Shown: positions 13,301-22,440 of the stretch, in pieces
Numbering within the stretch: position 1 is the first letter of the stretch
Layout: every line of letters starts with the position of its first letter
Assembly (NCBI RefSeq): GCF_963678635.1
Contig: NC_087068.1
Span: 1,924,001-1,984,000 of the forward strand
DNA length: 60,000 nucleotides
Direction: 5' to 3'
From: Symsagittifera roscoffensis
Lineage: Eukaryota > Xenacoelomorpha > Acoela > Convolutidae
Position numbers and translations under genes: made by a program
The notes under the pieces: model-generated
The model's database searches: none
Told to the model about the DNA's origin: nothing
Seen by the model: only the letters and a program-made list of their open reading frames with translations

Positions 13301-16300
13301 AACACCAACCGGGGCGTGCAAAATTACCCCAATAATCAAGGGGGATACTACCCAAACTCGGGTCAGGGGGTTGTGAATGACCCAATGCGGGCAGCGACTC
13401 TGAGTAACAACCACCGGATGTCGACCTTCGCCATTAGCCAACAGGGGGGTCAAAATTCAGTCTACCAGCAAATCAACCCGAACGCGGTTGTCATGAGTAT
13501 GAACACAATGAACAAACCGAAAAGTCCTGCTGCATATAACAAGCAGGTAATCAAATTGTCCAAGAAAATTCACCACTGGTATGAAAAAAATTGTAGCAAG
13601 AGTTAAAAGTAAGATGGTACACCTATGATTGCTTCGGAGTTTAATTTTTGACTAATAATGAGAGGAAATTTATAAGTAATTTTCATCAAAAATTTAAAAC
13701 CACCAAGATTGGTATCCTTTTTAAACTGTCTAGAACCGTTTTATATTTTATGTTTGAACAGCTCTATTTTTCATGAAAATCTATTTCTAGCTATGAGTTT
13801 TTACATAGCTGGTGGTGATTGGTTATCTTTGGCTAATGCTGAAATGTTTTCTAGCCAAACCTAACCGCACTGGGTTTCCATGGATAAAAATCGGTTGCAT
13901 TTGAGTATCATTGTCATTGTCTACAAAAGTGAAAACCAATCATTTCTAATCAACAGAAAATGGATTTTGTTGCTATAGAAATTATTGCTATGAAAATCAA
14001 TTATAATCGTAAGGCGACAATTGGTAACAGGTGACAATTTGTAACAGGCGAGGATTCGTAACAAGCGATAATTTGTAGCAGTAGATTAAGCGGGGAACAC
14101 TGGTTCACGCGCAATTTTCCTCTCGTGCCGAATGTAAGCGCAGCGGAGCAAAGTGGGGCAAGCGTAGTCTACTTGCCTATGCCTTGTTACGAATTGCCGC
14201 TAATTGCGAAATGTCGCCCTACCAAATATAGTCGATCATTTTTCATTTCTATAGATGAAGACAATAAAACTCCAATACAATTAATTTTTTCTCTTTGCAC
14301 TTTTAAACTAAAAGCCGTTTGCACTTTTAAACTAAAATTCGTGACCTGTTGTTGAAATTTTTTTAAGCAACTTTGATTTTCGTGATTAATTTTATGTTAA
14401 TAATTTTGTTGCTTTCAACCTTATTTTTTTTCATTCAGGAAGGGATGGGCGAAGGGTGGTTGAAAATTGGAGGCGGACAACGTTTGTTTGTTTTTGTTTT
14501 TATAAGTTTGTTATACAAATTTTGAGAGGGAGTGCATGCACAAAAAGTTCAATTTTCAACAAAAACCTTCTGAAAAATGCCCAAAAATTGCATTTTCCAT
14601 CCGTTTAAAAATTGCTTATAGAGGAGGATAATTTTTTGAGTATGCATGTATGCAGGGGCAGATTTAGGGGGGCGGGAGCGGACACCCTTTCCCTATAGGG
14701 ATTCGGCCCCCTGCCGACCCAAATGGTCTCCCCTTTGTACTATTTTGAGATATCCATTTTTGGTGATGGCGCCAATATATAATAATTTTGAAGAGGGAGC
14801 GCGCGCCAAAAAAACGCAATTTGGCGTATTTTTGTGCTTAAAGTGCTTAAAAACGCCGTATTGGCCTATTTTTTCAAAATTTTGCCTGCTGCGCAGAAAT
14901 TTTGGCCAAAACGATTTTTTTTTGAAAATCCGCTCCCCTCGCTTAAATCCTAGATCCTTCTCTGCATGTATGTATTTATGTAAGAATGAAAGTACTACAT
15001 TGACAGTGACATGCATTGTTGGCAAAAATTTTCAAAAAATGGCTTGTTTGACCTGTATTTTCAAACGTTGACGAAGGGTAGGGGGTAAAGTGGCAAATGG
15101 GCGAATGGTGATAATCTAGTAAGGAATGGAATTGTTTTTCTATTTGAGAAGGCTTAGGTATAGAAACTGGGTCGGCGTAGTTCATTTTGCAAAATTTCTG
15201 CATTACCCAATTGATGAATGCAGAAATTCTTGCAAAATTTGCACGACGTGAAACAAAAAAAGTGGAAAAAAAATCCATTTTAATCGATTTGAAATAGATT
15301 ATAATTGATTTTAAATGTGATAAAACAATGGATTTTAATGAATTTTCTATTTCACCTTGTTGTCTGAGGGCAACATGGGAATCGATTATATTGTTATTAT
15401 TTTAGACCACAAAAGTCCATTATTACTGATATTTCCTTCACTTTCATCTGATATGCGGTTAGTTTTGTTACATGAATAAATCTAAACTTGTATTAAACCA
15501 CAGTCATTTGGTTCGAGAAACAAGCTCAAGTCACTGAAGTTTGATTCCAAAAACAGTCCATGACGTTACTTGAGTGAGATGGGGGGGGAGGGAGGTTGTT
15601 CACTTGGCTTGGTCCCAAAATATTTGAGAAACTTTTCAAGGATGGTGCTTGGGTGATGCCAGATGGGCAGGTGCAGTTAAGAGTGAACAACAAGACAAGT
15701 CCCCTCTACGAAACATGCAACAACAACAACAACAATAATAACACAAACAACAACAGCCACCTTACAGAAGATGATCAACACACTGCCTCACAGGTTTGAC
15801 CGGCTGCTGCTTTTAGTGCATGAATAGAACTGTTAGTTTAAGTGTTTAAGTAGAGAGTAGAGGTAACAACTGTTGTAGAGTTGTTATGCCAAATGGCGTA
15901 ATTAATGTAGGTGTTTGAGTTGATTGCGACTGAAAACCAATTGACATCATATTTCGCGCGGCCCTATTGGAGACTTAATTTTAGATAAAATGGATCTCTT
16001 TAACTACTTCCTTCCCCTATAGCAAAGAGGGGGGATTTGCTACTATGTGCAAAATTTTTATTAACGGTTCAACTAGTTCTTTTAGTGGGCATTGTTAATA
16101 GGCATAGCATAGAAGGGGAGATCCGACAAAAGTTTTGCAGTCCATACATACAAATGATTGAAACACACAAGATTGAAAATCATTTTAAACGGGTATATAA
16201 AACAGACTTTTGATTTTCAAATGTCTTTGGAGAACAGAAACATGAAGAAAAAATGAGGAGAAAATTTTGTCATCGATTTGCTGAAAAAGACCAAAAAGTT

Positions 16301-16505
16301 TGAACAAGTACAAATTTGAGACTTTCAGAGCTTCCTAGAAGTGTGCTAATGATCTTTCTATCTTTCTATCGTTGACTGTTTTCCGCTCAATTTCAGCATG
16401 ATGATTCTAATACTTCCTCAATACAGTCCGAACCAATTGGGGTGGTCGCAAACGGGGTTTCGTCCCCTCCACTCCAAAACAACAACAACCACAACAACAA
16501 CAACC

Positions 16506-16541
<36 letters not shown>

Positions 16542-19500
16542 GCAACGCCAGCCACAACAACCAGTCCAACTACCACCCCTACGCCACTATAAACCCCAAG
16601 GGAGGAGGTAAGTTAAAGCACGGTTCCCTCATGTCAGACGGACCGGTTGAACCCGCCCGAATACTATTTTAGCCAATCGGAGTTCACTATTCAAAAAATA
16701 GCGGAGAAATTGGTCAATTTGGATAGTTTAAATGGCGTTGATTGTTTGAAAGTTTCCGCGCATTTGAAACTTCTGTGATGAGAATAATCTCCAAATAAGT
16801 TATCCTCATGGCACGTGGCTAATTCTTGTGACCGAGGATCCGAATGGCAGAAATTTTTCAGCCAATCGAATTCTTTGATTTTGTTCAGAGCGCAGAGTAT
16901 TTTTTTGTGGTCCAGACTAATTTTTGAATGCTCAAAACTGATTGGCTATTATAAACATATTTTTCTTTTCTGTCATGAGTCCTTTCTGTCGCGCTGGATG
17001 ACGCAATAATTACACTGATTGCTTGAGATGTTGTAATCATATTAGATAATTTCACCCGGGTTGAGAAACTCGGTTAATTCTGAAGCAAAAAAGTGGTCAT
17101 GACATTAGTCATGATCGGAAGTGATTCGATTTCCGAAAAAATATTTATTTAAAAATTGCATCACTTCCGAGGATCGCATAACTGGTCGGAACTATTCCAT
17201 TTTTCAGAGTAAAGACACAAAGTTTATAAAAAATTACCCCCCATGAATCTAATTCAATCGCCTTATACCGAAACAGAACAACAGAAAACATTTCGATAAT
17301 TTTCTTTTTGAATTCCTTGACTTCAAATGTTGTGGCTGAATCATTGTGTATTACAAGAAAACGAACTTTGAGAAAAAGTAAAAAACAAACCACGTTAAAT
17401 TTTTATCATATGAAAAGTTTTTACAAACTTTACAATTATGGTACGAATACGCGTACGCTTTTTCCTGCAGAATGATAATTCATGCTGCAAAAGCTAAATA
17501 TGTAACACTTTTGGATCAATTTAAAATGAGTTCATCAACCCAGGTAGATCTTCACTGATAGTGATGCTTTTGTTTTTGCACAAAGCTCATGATTTGGATG
17601 TTTTTCATTGAAAGCAAACGATTAAAATTATTTAAACTTCAAAAAGTTTTTACTTTTATTTGAACATCTCAGCGTTTCGCGATATGTAAAAACTTCTTGA
17701 TTAATGCTTAATCACTGCCAGTTTGCATTTTGATATTTATTTATATAACTCGATGTCATATCAATGCGGCTGTAATCATTTCCTGGCTGATTGTTTTGCT
17801 CTATCATCATAGTTCTTACTCTGTTCAAGTGTACGATCAAGTTTCGAACCTTTTATGACTGAGGAGAAGACAATGAAGGCCGGCCTCCCCTTTGCTACTA
17901 TTTTAGGACATTCGTTTTTAGTCAACTGACTCTACAATTCTTCTAAAGGCCATTTGGCGCCAAAAAATACATACTTTAATGGGCCTAAAAACGCATCTTT
18001 TTGGTGAAAACCTTCCAAAATTTGCATTAAAAAAACGCTTTTTTTTTGGCCTGTTTCTTCAAAAACATTGCCTGTGATTCCTACCGACTCAAAGACTCCC
18101 TTTTTGTACTTTTTTGAGATAACATTTTTGGCTGACGGACCCTAAAAATTTTTCTAAAGAGGCCTTTGGCGCAATGTATACTAATTTGATTGGTGAGCGC
18201 TCGCCGAAAAAACGCAATTTTTTGGTCAAATTTACCAAAATGTGCCTAAAACGCCCTCTTTGCATTTTTTTGAAAATTTATCTGTGGCAGAAAAAATTTG
18301 GTCGAGAAGGGAGGGGTCTTTATATTTTTTATAGTAATTTGGGATAGCTCTAAAAAACAATTTGGACGACCTAATAAAATGTTTTTAAAAACGCGTCTTT
18401 TCTCCGGACAAATTTTCGAGAAAATTTTCGACATTTTTCGAAAATCGGCGCCCTCTCAAGAAAATTCTGAATTCTGCTCAAAAATGTTTCAAAATTGAGA
18501 CACGATGTTTATTGGTCCAAGTGATACCTTACCAGACGAGAAACATATTATTTTTTCTTAACATAGCTTGCGAAAAGAAACTTTCCAAAAAATGATTTAA
18601 ACTTTTTCAAACTTTTTTGTAAGTTTCTTTGTTTTTTTTAAACAGATATACTTTATAGACGCTGAAAGCTGACAGACATTTGAAACTCAACGTATTTTGC
18701 CTGATATCACTTTTTTTATTTTCTTATTCTGGTTCAGAGTTGGTAATGTACGTCATTTTGAATCGAATTACACTTCCGTCCAGCAAACCAGCCAATATTT
18801 TTGTAGTGGAAGTTTTCTTGTTAGTTTGAATATATATTTTATTTACCATTTATTTCTTCATGCCATGCATACAATTATGATTTGAATTGTCCGGAAAAAA
18901 CGCATGAATTTTACACCAATTTTTCTCAAATTGTTTTGATTTTAGACAAAAAGTGATGTGGACAAACGTTGCTTAGAATTTTAGCAGAATTATTATGGTG
19001 CAAACGTGCAATTCTTTTTTGCCAAATTTTGGGCACAAAATTCTACCGCAAAAACGCAAAGTTTTTATACCATTTTTAGTCAATTAAAAATTACACCAAA
19101 ACTTCGAAATCAATTATTGCCAAAATTATATCAAAGTGAGCCTATTCCGAGGTCCAACCAAGTTTAGTAAGAGTATATTCTCCAAAAAATTGCGCCAAAA
19201 GATTTTTGAAAAATTTTCAAATAAAATATTGGTTTTTATATTAAAAAAATGATTTTTTTTTTGCTTCAAACAAAAATGAAATAACTTCAAATGTTTCGGT
19301 GAGTATGCTTTTCTTAAAATTTGTTGGGCCTCGTAAACGCTCACTTTGACTTGCGTTTGACAGAGTATGACAATAATAGATTTTGTAGTTTCGGTAAAAA
19401 TTTTAATTGACAGAAAAGTATAAAATAAACCCTTTTTGGCTAATTTTTAGGGCCCAATTTTTGCAAAAAAGCACCATGCATCATAATTGTTCTGCTGATA

Positions 19501-22034
19501 TTTTAACCAAGTTTTCTTCATCACTTTTTGTATAAAGTGACCCCAGTTTGAGAAAAACGCGTTTTAATTTTCCAGTTTCATGCATTTTGTCTGGATACTT
19601 TAAATCACTACTGTAACTGCAGCTTCAGAAGATCTTATAAAGAAATCATTTACTGCATCTTTCATGAGAACTAATTCCTCAATTAATTAGACGACAGACA
19701 CTAAAACTACTTTGAGAAATTTCATTGAAAAAAATGTTATTTACTTTGTTATTTGACAGGGCACTAAAACTACTTTGAGACATTTCAATGAAAAGTCTTT
19801 TTTACATTGTTATTAGAGTTATAAAATTGTGTTATGTTAAAACTGGCAAAATTAAAAATAAATTTTGAAAAAAATTATGCTTTTGGATGAAAGTCATTTG
19901 AGCTATTTACATAAAATTTACGAGCTCAAAATATGATTTTTGATTGCGCAATGTTTCAGTTATCTGGACATCATGCTTTCAAAACCTCGCTTAAGCTCGC
20001 GTATCAACACCACAATTTTTTTCAAATTTAAATTTAAGTATTTTAAACTGTTTAGAGCGTAAAAGGTTTTCTTAATGCTCCGAAAAAATTGTTTCGCCTT
20101 AAAATGTTTTTCAGTCTCGGCCCCAGTGAAAATAAATCAAAAATATAGTGGGAGAAATAGATTTAAATCTACATTTCGAAAAATTTTATTAAAGTATTGA
20201 AAAATTCTAACTAAGTATGTAAAACTCTAAATACAATTAAGCTAAAGATAAAAAGGAATACTAAAAATGTGTGAGCTAAAATGTCTGTTCCAAATCTCAG
20301 ACGAACAGTGATTGATCGACGGTTGGTCGATTCATTATAACGATTGACAGATATCAAATCAATACCGAAGGCCAAAAGTATAATGTCATAAAACAAATCA
20401 CAACAAATTTCATTGCGCCTTAAACTCTCTTTTTACATCACAGCGTATCTGAAGTCATATGACTTGCACAGCAACAAATTATTGTTCAGACATTCGAATA
20501 AAGTGAGAAATGTACATGCTTGACGTGATTTTTGTTTGACGTGATCAGTTCAGTTTTTGAAAAAAAAACAACGTTCAACGTGGGGATATAACCTTGAACA
20601 TACGAGTTTCCGAGCGGGTTTGCTATAGGATCTTAATGAGATTTAAATGCTCTTTTAAAACTTTAGAGGTTTTATCTACGATGCTCGAAGCGTAACACGG
20701 AACAAAATCAGGCAGACTAATCGGCCATAAAACTTTTCGAAGAATTTTTGTACATTAAGTTGTAACGTTAAGTTTAAATTTGATCAAGAATAATATATAA
20801 TAGTTTTCTTATATTGCTAGTGTAATGTTTATGAGGTCGGACTGATGAGTAGTTCATCGTTTTATCAATTCTTTCTACTAACTTTGTCTGAAAAAAAACA
20901 ATATTTTAACCGCTTTTCTCGATACCAAAGAGAATTTTCTTAATTTCTCATCGCATTCAAAATCACGACTGAATGAACTTTTGTTTAATATGTCACCAGC
21001 TATTGATATAATTTGCATTAATCACTTAAAGAAGCCTTTGGGCGTGGAAGAGGTCGAACTCATGAACAGGGGATATGGCGCCTCCGACATCTAATGAAAT
21101 TTTTATATAAAAACTGTATCGGAAATGCAAGTAAAGTTATGCGCGCTTGCTTTTCCAATTGAATTTTTGATTTAAAAACTGAATACATTTTAGAACTTGC
21201 AAATGTGATCGTGAATAAGTTGTTGAACTTGGACTGTTTTTGTATTTAGTTCAGCCTGCGAATGAGTATGCACTTGTTAATGCATCCCCGAGAATGCTTC
21301 CCTACACCAGCAGAACAGCGGCAACACTGGGCAACTCCGCCTTGATTCTGCCCCTGTCCTCGAAGGAATCAGGGGCAGGGGTGAATGGCGGGGGCTCAGT
21401 GTTATTGACTCGCCAAAATGACTCACCGCGCTACTTTTACTCCCCGTCGCACGCTAGTGCAGCGGGAGAGGTCCCGCGCTATACCTCATCTAGTTTTCAC
21501 TTCCCCTCGTTGTCGCATGTGGAACATAATCTAAGCGACGAGGCTAGTAGTAACTGCAGCAGTACATTAACAGATCAACAGCAACATAAACAATCACCCC
21601 CGCCGCTCATCGCCGAACACCAGCCCGAATCTTCTTCGGCCGTCTCGTCAGCCAATAGGAATGCAGCAATGATACCGACAAGTGCCGCGGCATTATATCA
21701 CACGTACACATCATCGCCGAACAAATTCCGACAACCGGGTGGACATTTTAGCCAGTCAGATTGCGGCGATCAGGTAGCCAATCAGAGTTACCCAAATGAG
21801 GACTCTCGCGGAACGCCAAGTGGGACACCGATTGCACCAGTGAAACATCTCAGCCGAGAGGGTACGATTGAAGATACGGATGATTTAAACACGAGTTCGG
21901 CTGGTGTGTATTGCAATGATAACAGTAGTTCGGCTAATTCGCCCTCCTCGCACATGCATGATCCGAGTGCATGTTCGTGTTTGCAGTCCCCGTGGCGCTA
22001 CAGACAGGACCACGTCAGCCACGAAGGTTTGTGA
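4215..22034 (+). CDS. Gene 1, overall: three-FN3 single-pass membrane receptor or adhesion protein, 5'-partial
   Basis: Thirteen exons: 4215-4364, 4872-5033, 5480-5647, 9935-10072, 10460-10587, 11054-11263, 11810-11876, 12194-12326, 12671-12849, 13128-13546, 15641-15793, 16397-16607, 21250-22034. Phases agree at every junction, giving 966 residues plus stop after two bases that complete an upstream codon. Visible order: FN3-1 (about residues 1-104), FN3-2 (105-206), FN3-3 (207-341, with a long insert), juxtamembrane stretch, transmembrane helix (about 363-386), then a cytoplasmic tail of about 580 residues. The tail is Gln/His/Asn/Ser-rich with tyrosine motifs and no catalytic domain. The protein should sit at the cell surface and bind a ligand or partner cell. 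Families ending in three FN3 domains and a helix include Robo, CDON/BOC and the insulin receptor group; the N-terminus needed to choose lies upstream. Family assignment is inference; the gene structure is well supported. Confidence 0.85.
4872..5033 (+). CDS. Gene 1 exon: second half of FN3-1
   Basis: The acceptor is ATGTGTTTCAG and the donor GTCAGT. Phase 1 in and phase 1 out match both neighbours. The peptide contains GLDPFTPYSFYIRL, the tyrosine-corner region of an FN3 fold, then an Asn-Ile-Thr N-glycosylation sequon and an exon-end cysteine (TTKCD). Together with the preceding exon it makes one complete FN3 domain. Confidence 0.87.
5480..5647 (+). CDS. Gene 1 exon: first half of FN3-2
   Basis: The acceptor is AACCTTTCAG and the donor GTTAGT; phase 1 on both sides. 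The peptide reads through SPSTLKILSSSTDEVMIQW with the FN3 tryptophan, then NRAPCNEDQVYIKSYNYQIA. The last exon bases and the donor are repeated about 65 bp downstream (see the duplication at 5634-5731). Confidence 0.85.
5634..5731 (+). repeat. Local direct duplication spanning an exon/intron boundary
   Basis: The segment at 5634-5662, which covers the end of the exon and its donor, recurs with small changes at about 5699-5731. Both copies carry GACTCCAGTTAGTTAT, so two potential GTTAGT donors lie 65 bp apart. Using the second would read through an in-frame TAG, so the first is the productive site. Confidence 0.8.
6254..6640 (+). mobile_element. Degenerate copy of the GTTCCGAC element
   Basis: It starts TGTTCCGACTTTCGAAGAAA with a hairpin as in copy 1, shares interior words (AATCCGTCT, TAGCTTATTTG) and ends GTCGGAAAC then CAGGGCTTTGCGCTGATAT, the same hairpin with mismatches. 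It is shorter than copy 1 and older-looking. Confidence 0.65.
6753..7262 (+). repeat. Dispersed repeat family C, copy 1
   Basis: It shares ordered blocks with 54050-54665 and 44500-44960: GAAAATGG.GAGGAAC.TTGT, AGTCGTGATTCGA, and the terminal block GGTCGGAAC..TC..TGCTACTTG..CAG..ACGGCTATCCTTG. Its left edge carries GTTCCGAC, so it again uses the GTTCCGAC/GTCGGAAC pair. No open frame. Confidence 0.7.
8998..9382 (-). mobile_element. hAT-like MITE with perfect 8-bp target duplication
   Basis: 385 bp, from CAGGGGCGGATCTAGG to AAATCTGCCCCTG, flanked on both sides by ATCTGGAT (8990-8997 and 9383-9390). The interior carries the family phrases in the opposite orientation to the copies at 2840. An intact duplication suggests a fairly recent insertion. 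It encodes nothing; it would need a hAT transposase in trans. Confidence 0.92.
9851..9923 (+). promoter_or_regulatory. Cluster of TGACCT motifs just before an exon
   Basis: TGACCT-TT-TGACCT at 9851-9864, TGACCT at 9881-9886, and TGACCT-TT-TGACCC at 9910-9923. TGACCT is the complement of AGGTCA, the nuclear receptor half-site, and the pairs are direct repeats spaced by two bases. It could equally be a short degenerate tandem repeat in the intron's pyrimidine region. No functional claim is possible from sequence alone. Confidence 0.3.
9935..10072 (+). CDS. Gene 1 exon: second half of FN3-2
   Basis: The acceptor is CCCCTTCTCCTCTAG and the donor GTAAGT; phase 1 in and out. The peptide contains LRSLRAFTKYFFRVRSV, the FN3 tyrosine-corner and strand F pattern, followed by GPWSSVLPILTSQA, a typical strand G end. 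It completes FN3-2 begun at 5480. Confidence 0.87.
10460..10587 (+). CDS. Gene 1 exon: first half of FN3-3
   Basis: The acceptor is TCTTGTGACAG and the donor GTAGTG; phase 1 in, phase 0 out. The peptide SAPRNLEVVCSGDTIIKLTW, then QSPAEPRGILSEYELRYLPE, is a textbook FN3 A-B-C strand series: a proline-rich start, the strand B tryptophan, and a glycine and tyrosine in the C strand. Confidence 0.9.
11054..11263 (+). CDS. Gene 1 exon: long insert and E-F strands of FN3-3
   Basis: The acceptor is TTTTGGACAG and the donor GTCATT (weak but phase-correct); phase 0 on both sides. The first 45 or so residues form an insert between strands C and E that is long for an FN3 domain. It is rich in Glu, Gly and Ser, including ASVGEVEGGQQSESGG. 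The exon then returns to the fold with LDISGLPSNTSFYFR, which includes an N-glycosylation sequon. Confidence 0.85.
11810..11876 (+). CDS. Gene 1 exon: last strands of FN3-3
   Basis: The acceptor is GTTTTTTTCAG and the donor GTAAGT; phase 0 in, phase 1 out. At only 67 bases it encodes VRAKNGAGWGEWSD, the strongly conserved FN3 strand F-G ending, then ILKAASVIG. The frame joins exactly to the preceding YFR. Confidence 0.9.
12194..12326 (+). CDS. Gene 1 exon: juxtamembrane segment and transmembrane helix
   Basis: The acceptor is TTGCTATTCGCAG and the donor GTGAGT; phase 1 in, phase 2 out. An extracellular stretch (PCPVVRGPARTARLYTPDAR) is followed by about 24 hydrophobic residues starting IAIISAVLVGII. 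Positive residues (TKRSN) open the next exon, so the N-terminus is outside and the C-terminus cytoplasmic. The helix is coded largely by ATC and CTC triplets, a near-microsatellite. A poly-C tract follows the donor directly. Confidence 0.9.
12671..12849 (+). CDS. Gene 1 exon: membrane-proximal cytoplasmic Gln/His-rich segment
   Basis: The acceptor is AATACTTTCAG and the donor GTAAGA; phase 2 in, phase 1 out. The peptide opens with a basic stop-transfer motif (LCTKRSNSS), then CAG-rich sequence coding polyglutamine runs and several His residues (HQIQHHQMNNHHFNHQ). It is probably disordered, with no domain. Confidence 0.85.
12850..13127 (-). mobile_element. Intron holding a fragment of the hAT-like MITE family
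   Basis: About 12935-13085 resembles the interior of the MITEs seen complete elsewhere. It carries the phrases for GCACTTTTTGGAAAATTTTG, TATATTGGCGCC and the line leading to 'CTCAAAATA'. Its orientation is the same as the copy at 8998. Neither terminal inverted repeat is present, so it is a dead fragment inside a short intron. Confidence 0.75.
13128..13546 (+). CDS. Gene 1 exon: cytoplasmic tail with two ITIM-like tyrosine motifs
   Basis: The acceptor is GCTTCGTTTCAG and the donor GTAATC; phase 1 in, phase 0 out. The peptide is hydrophilic and Asn/Gln/Pro/Ser-rich. Two sites fit the S/I/V/L-x-Y-x-x-I/V/L pattern: SIYGTI (near 13206-13223) and SVYQQI (near 13459-13476). Such sites, once phosphorylated, can dock SH2 proteins; that is a family-level inference, not seen here. 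No catalytic domain is present. Confidence 0.87.
14012..14219. repeat. Foldback element with four 17-bp tandem units on one side
   Basis: Positions 14012-14079 are four consecutive 17-bp units of the form AGGCGACAATTGGTAAC (14012, 14029, 14046, 14063). At 14186-14219 related units appear on the opposite strand (GTTACGAATTGCCGC and so on), so the ends can pair. A single unit also occurs at 2224-2240. The 105-bp centre has no coding potential I can recognise. Confidence 0.8.
14653..14964 (+). mobile_element. hAT-like MITE with perfect 8-bp target duplication
   Basis: 312 bp, CAGGGGCAGATTTAGGGG to TAGATCCTTCTCTG, flanked by CATGTATG at 14645-14652 and 14965-14972. Same orientation as the composite pair at 2840. 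Confidence 0.9.
15641..15793 (+). CDS. Gene 1 exon: cytoplasmic poly-Asn segment
   Basis: The donor GTTTGA follows 15793 and the exon leaves in phase 0. The start is uncertain: an AG at 15639-15640 after CTTTTC, or at 15669-15670 (GGGCAG); both keep phase 0. The peptide has VQLRVNNKTSPLYETC, a tyrosine motif, then an AAC/AAT-coded asparagine run and NSHLTEDDQHTASQ. The poly-Asn run matches the style of the next exon, which supports it. Confidence 0.65.
16397..16607 (+). CDS. Gene 1 exon: cytoplasmic poly-Asn segment with PYATI motif
   Basis: The acceptor is GCTCAATTTCAG and the donor GTAAGT; phase 0 in, phase 1 out. The peptide runs HDDSNTSSIQSEPIGVVANG, then a long AAC-repeat asparagine tract with His interruptions, then NYHPYATINPKGG. 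PYATI resembles the tyrosine-centred CC1 motif of Robo tails (core PYATT), but one pentamer is weak evidence. The AAC repeat could vary in length between individuals. Confidence 0.85.
17880..18485 (+). mobile_element. Two decayed adjacent copies of the hAT-like MITE interior
   Basis: The phrase order of the MITE family (CCCCTTTG-TACT-TTTTGAG, then GGCGCC..ATACTAA, then GCGC.CGAAAAAACGC, then AATTTGG.CGACC) runs about 17885-18065 and again about 18080-18485. Terminal repeats are lost and substitutions are many, so this is an old insertion. Confidence 0.65.
19693..19815 (+). repeat. 62-bp direct tandem duplication
   Basis: The segment starting GACAGACACTAAAACTAC at 19693 is followed at 19755 by GACAGGGCACTAAAACTAC and a matching continuation (ACTTTGAGA, ATTTCA, TTGTTATT). 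Two units with moderate divergence. Confidence 0.75.
21250..22034 (+). CDS. Gene 1 terminal exon: Ser-rich cytoplasmic C-terminus
   Basis: The acceptor is TTTTTGTATTTAG; phase 1 entry makes a valine with the previous G. The open frame runs 260 residues to TGA at 22032-22034. It is rich in Ser, Pro, Asn and Gln, with QPANEYALVNASPRMLPY near the start and acidic DTDD later, and ends in SHEGL. An alternative is that GTTTGT just before the stop is a donor to an unseen exon, but the position of the polyadenylation signal supports termination here. Codon use is GC-richer than the flanks. Confidence 0.85.
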
Positions 22035-22440
22035 TCGCACCACTTAGACGACCGACAATGTCCACAAAGTCAAACTTAATTTTGGAGAGCCTGAAAAATC
22101 CATAATCACTCTTGTAACTTAGACTAAAAAACCCAACTATTTGTGAAAACTTTCCACATATGTTGAAGATGTGTCTAAACCAACCTTCGCACATGCATTT
22201 TCCATTTAGTTGTATTTTCATTAGGAGGGCAAGTGTTTGCCTTATTTTTTTGTGATTTCTTTCATTTTATTTCTGATCTTATTTTTCTAAGTTCTAACAC
22301 TAATGGATAAAATCATGGCGGCCATTTTTCCTTGTGTTTGCGGCATCATTGCTGAAATCATTACATTGGAAGAAAATTAAAGCGTCATGTCTTTCTTATT
22401 TCGTGGCTGAAAATTCAATAAAATCAACCACTCTTTTAAG
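22035..22440 (+). other. Probable 3' UTR of gene 1 with polyadenylation signal
   Basis: After the stop there is about 380 bp of non-coding sequence with an AATAAA at 22417-22422. This is a plausible end for the transcript. No other signal narrows the cleavage site. Confidence 0.5.

Larger units (their letters stand above)
13547..15640 (+). other. Intron of gene 1 with a foldback repeat and a MITE
   Basis: It contains the 17-bp tandem and inverted repeat structure at 14012-14219 and a hAT-like MITE at 14653-14964. The rest is AT-rich with no further exon evident. Confidence 0.65.
16608..21249 (+). other. Last intron of gene 1 (4.6 kb)
   Basis: AT-rich. Two decayed, tandem MITE-interior copies lie at about 17880-18485. 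A 62-bp direct duplication lies at 19693-19815. The GGTCGGAAC core of another repeat family appears at about 17184. I see no coding exon; a kinase domain was looked for in the translations and none was found. Confidence 0.65.

Noticed and set aside
16398-16592. Poly-Thr open frame
   Set aside because: The AAC repeat read in the wrong frame; the phase set by the flanking splice sites gives poly-Asn.
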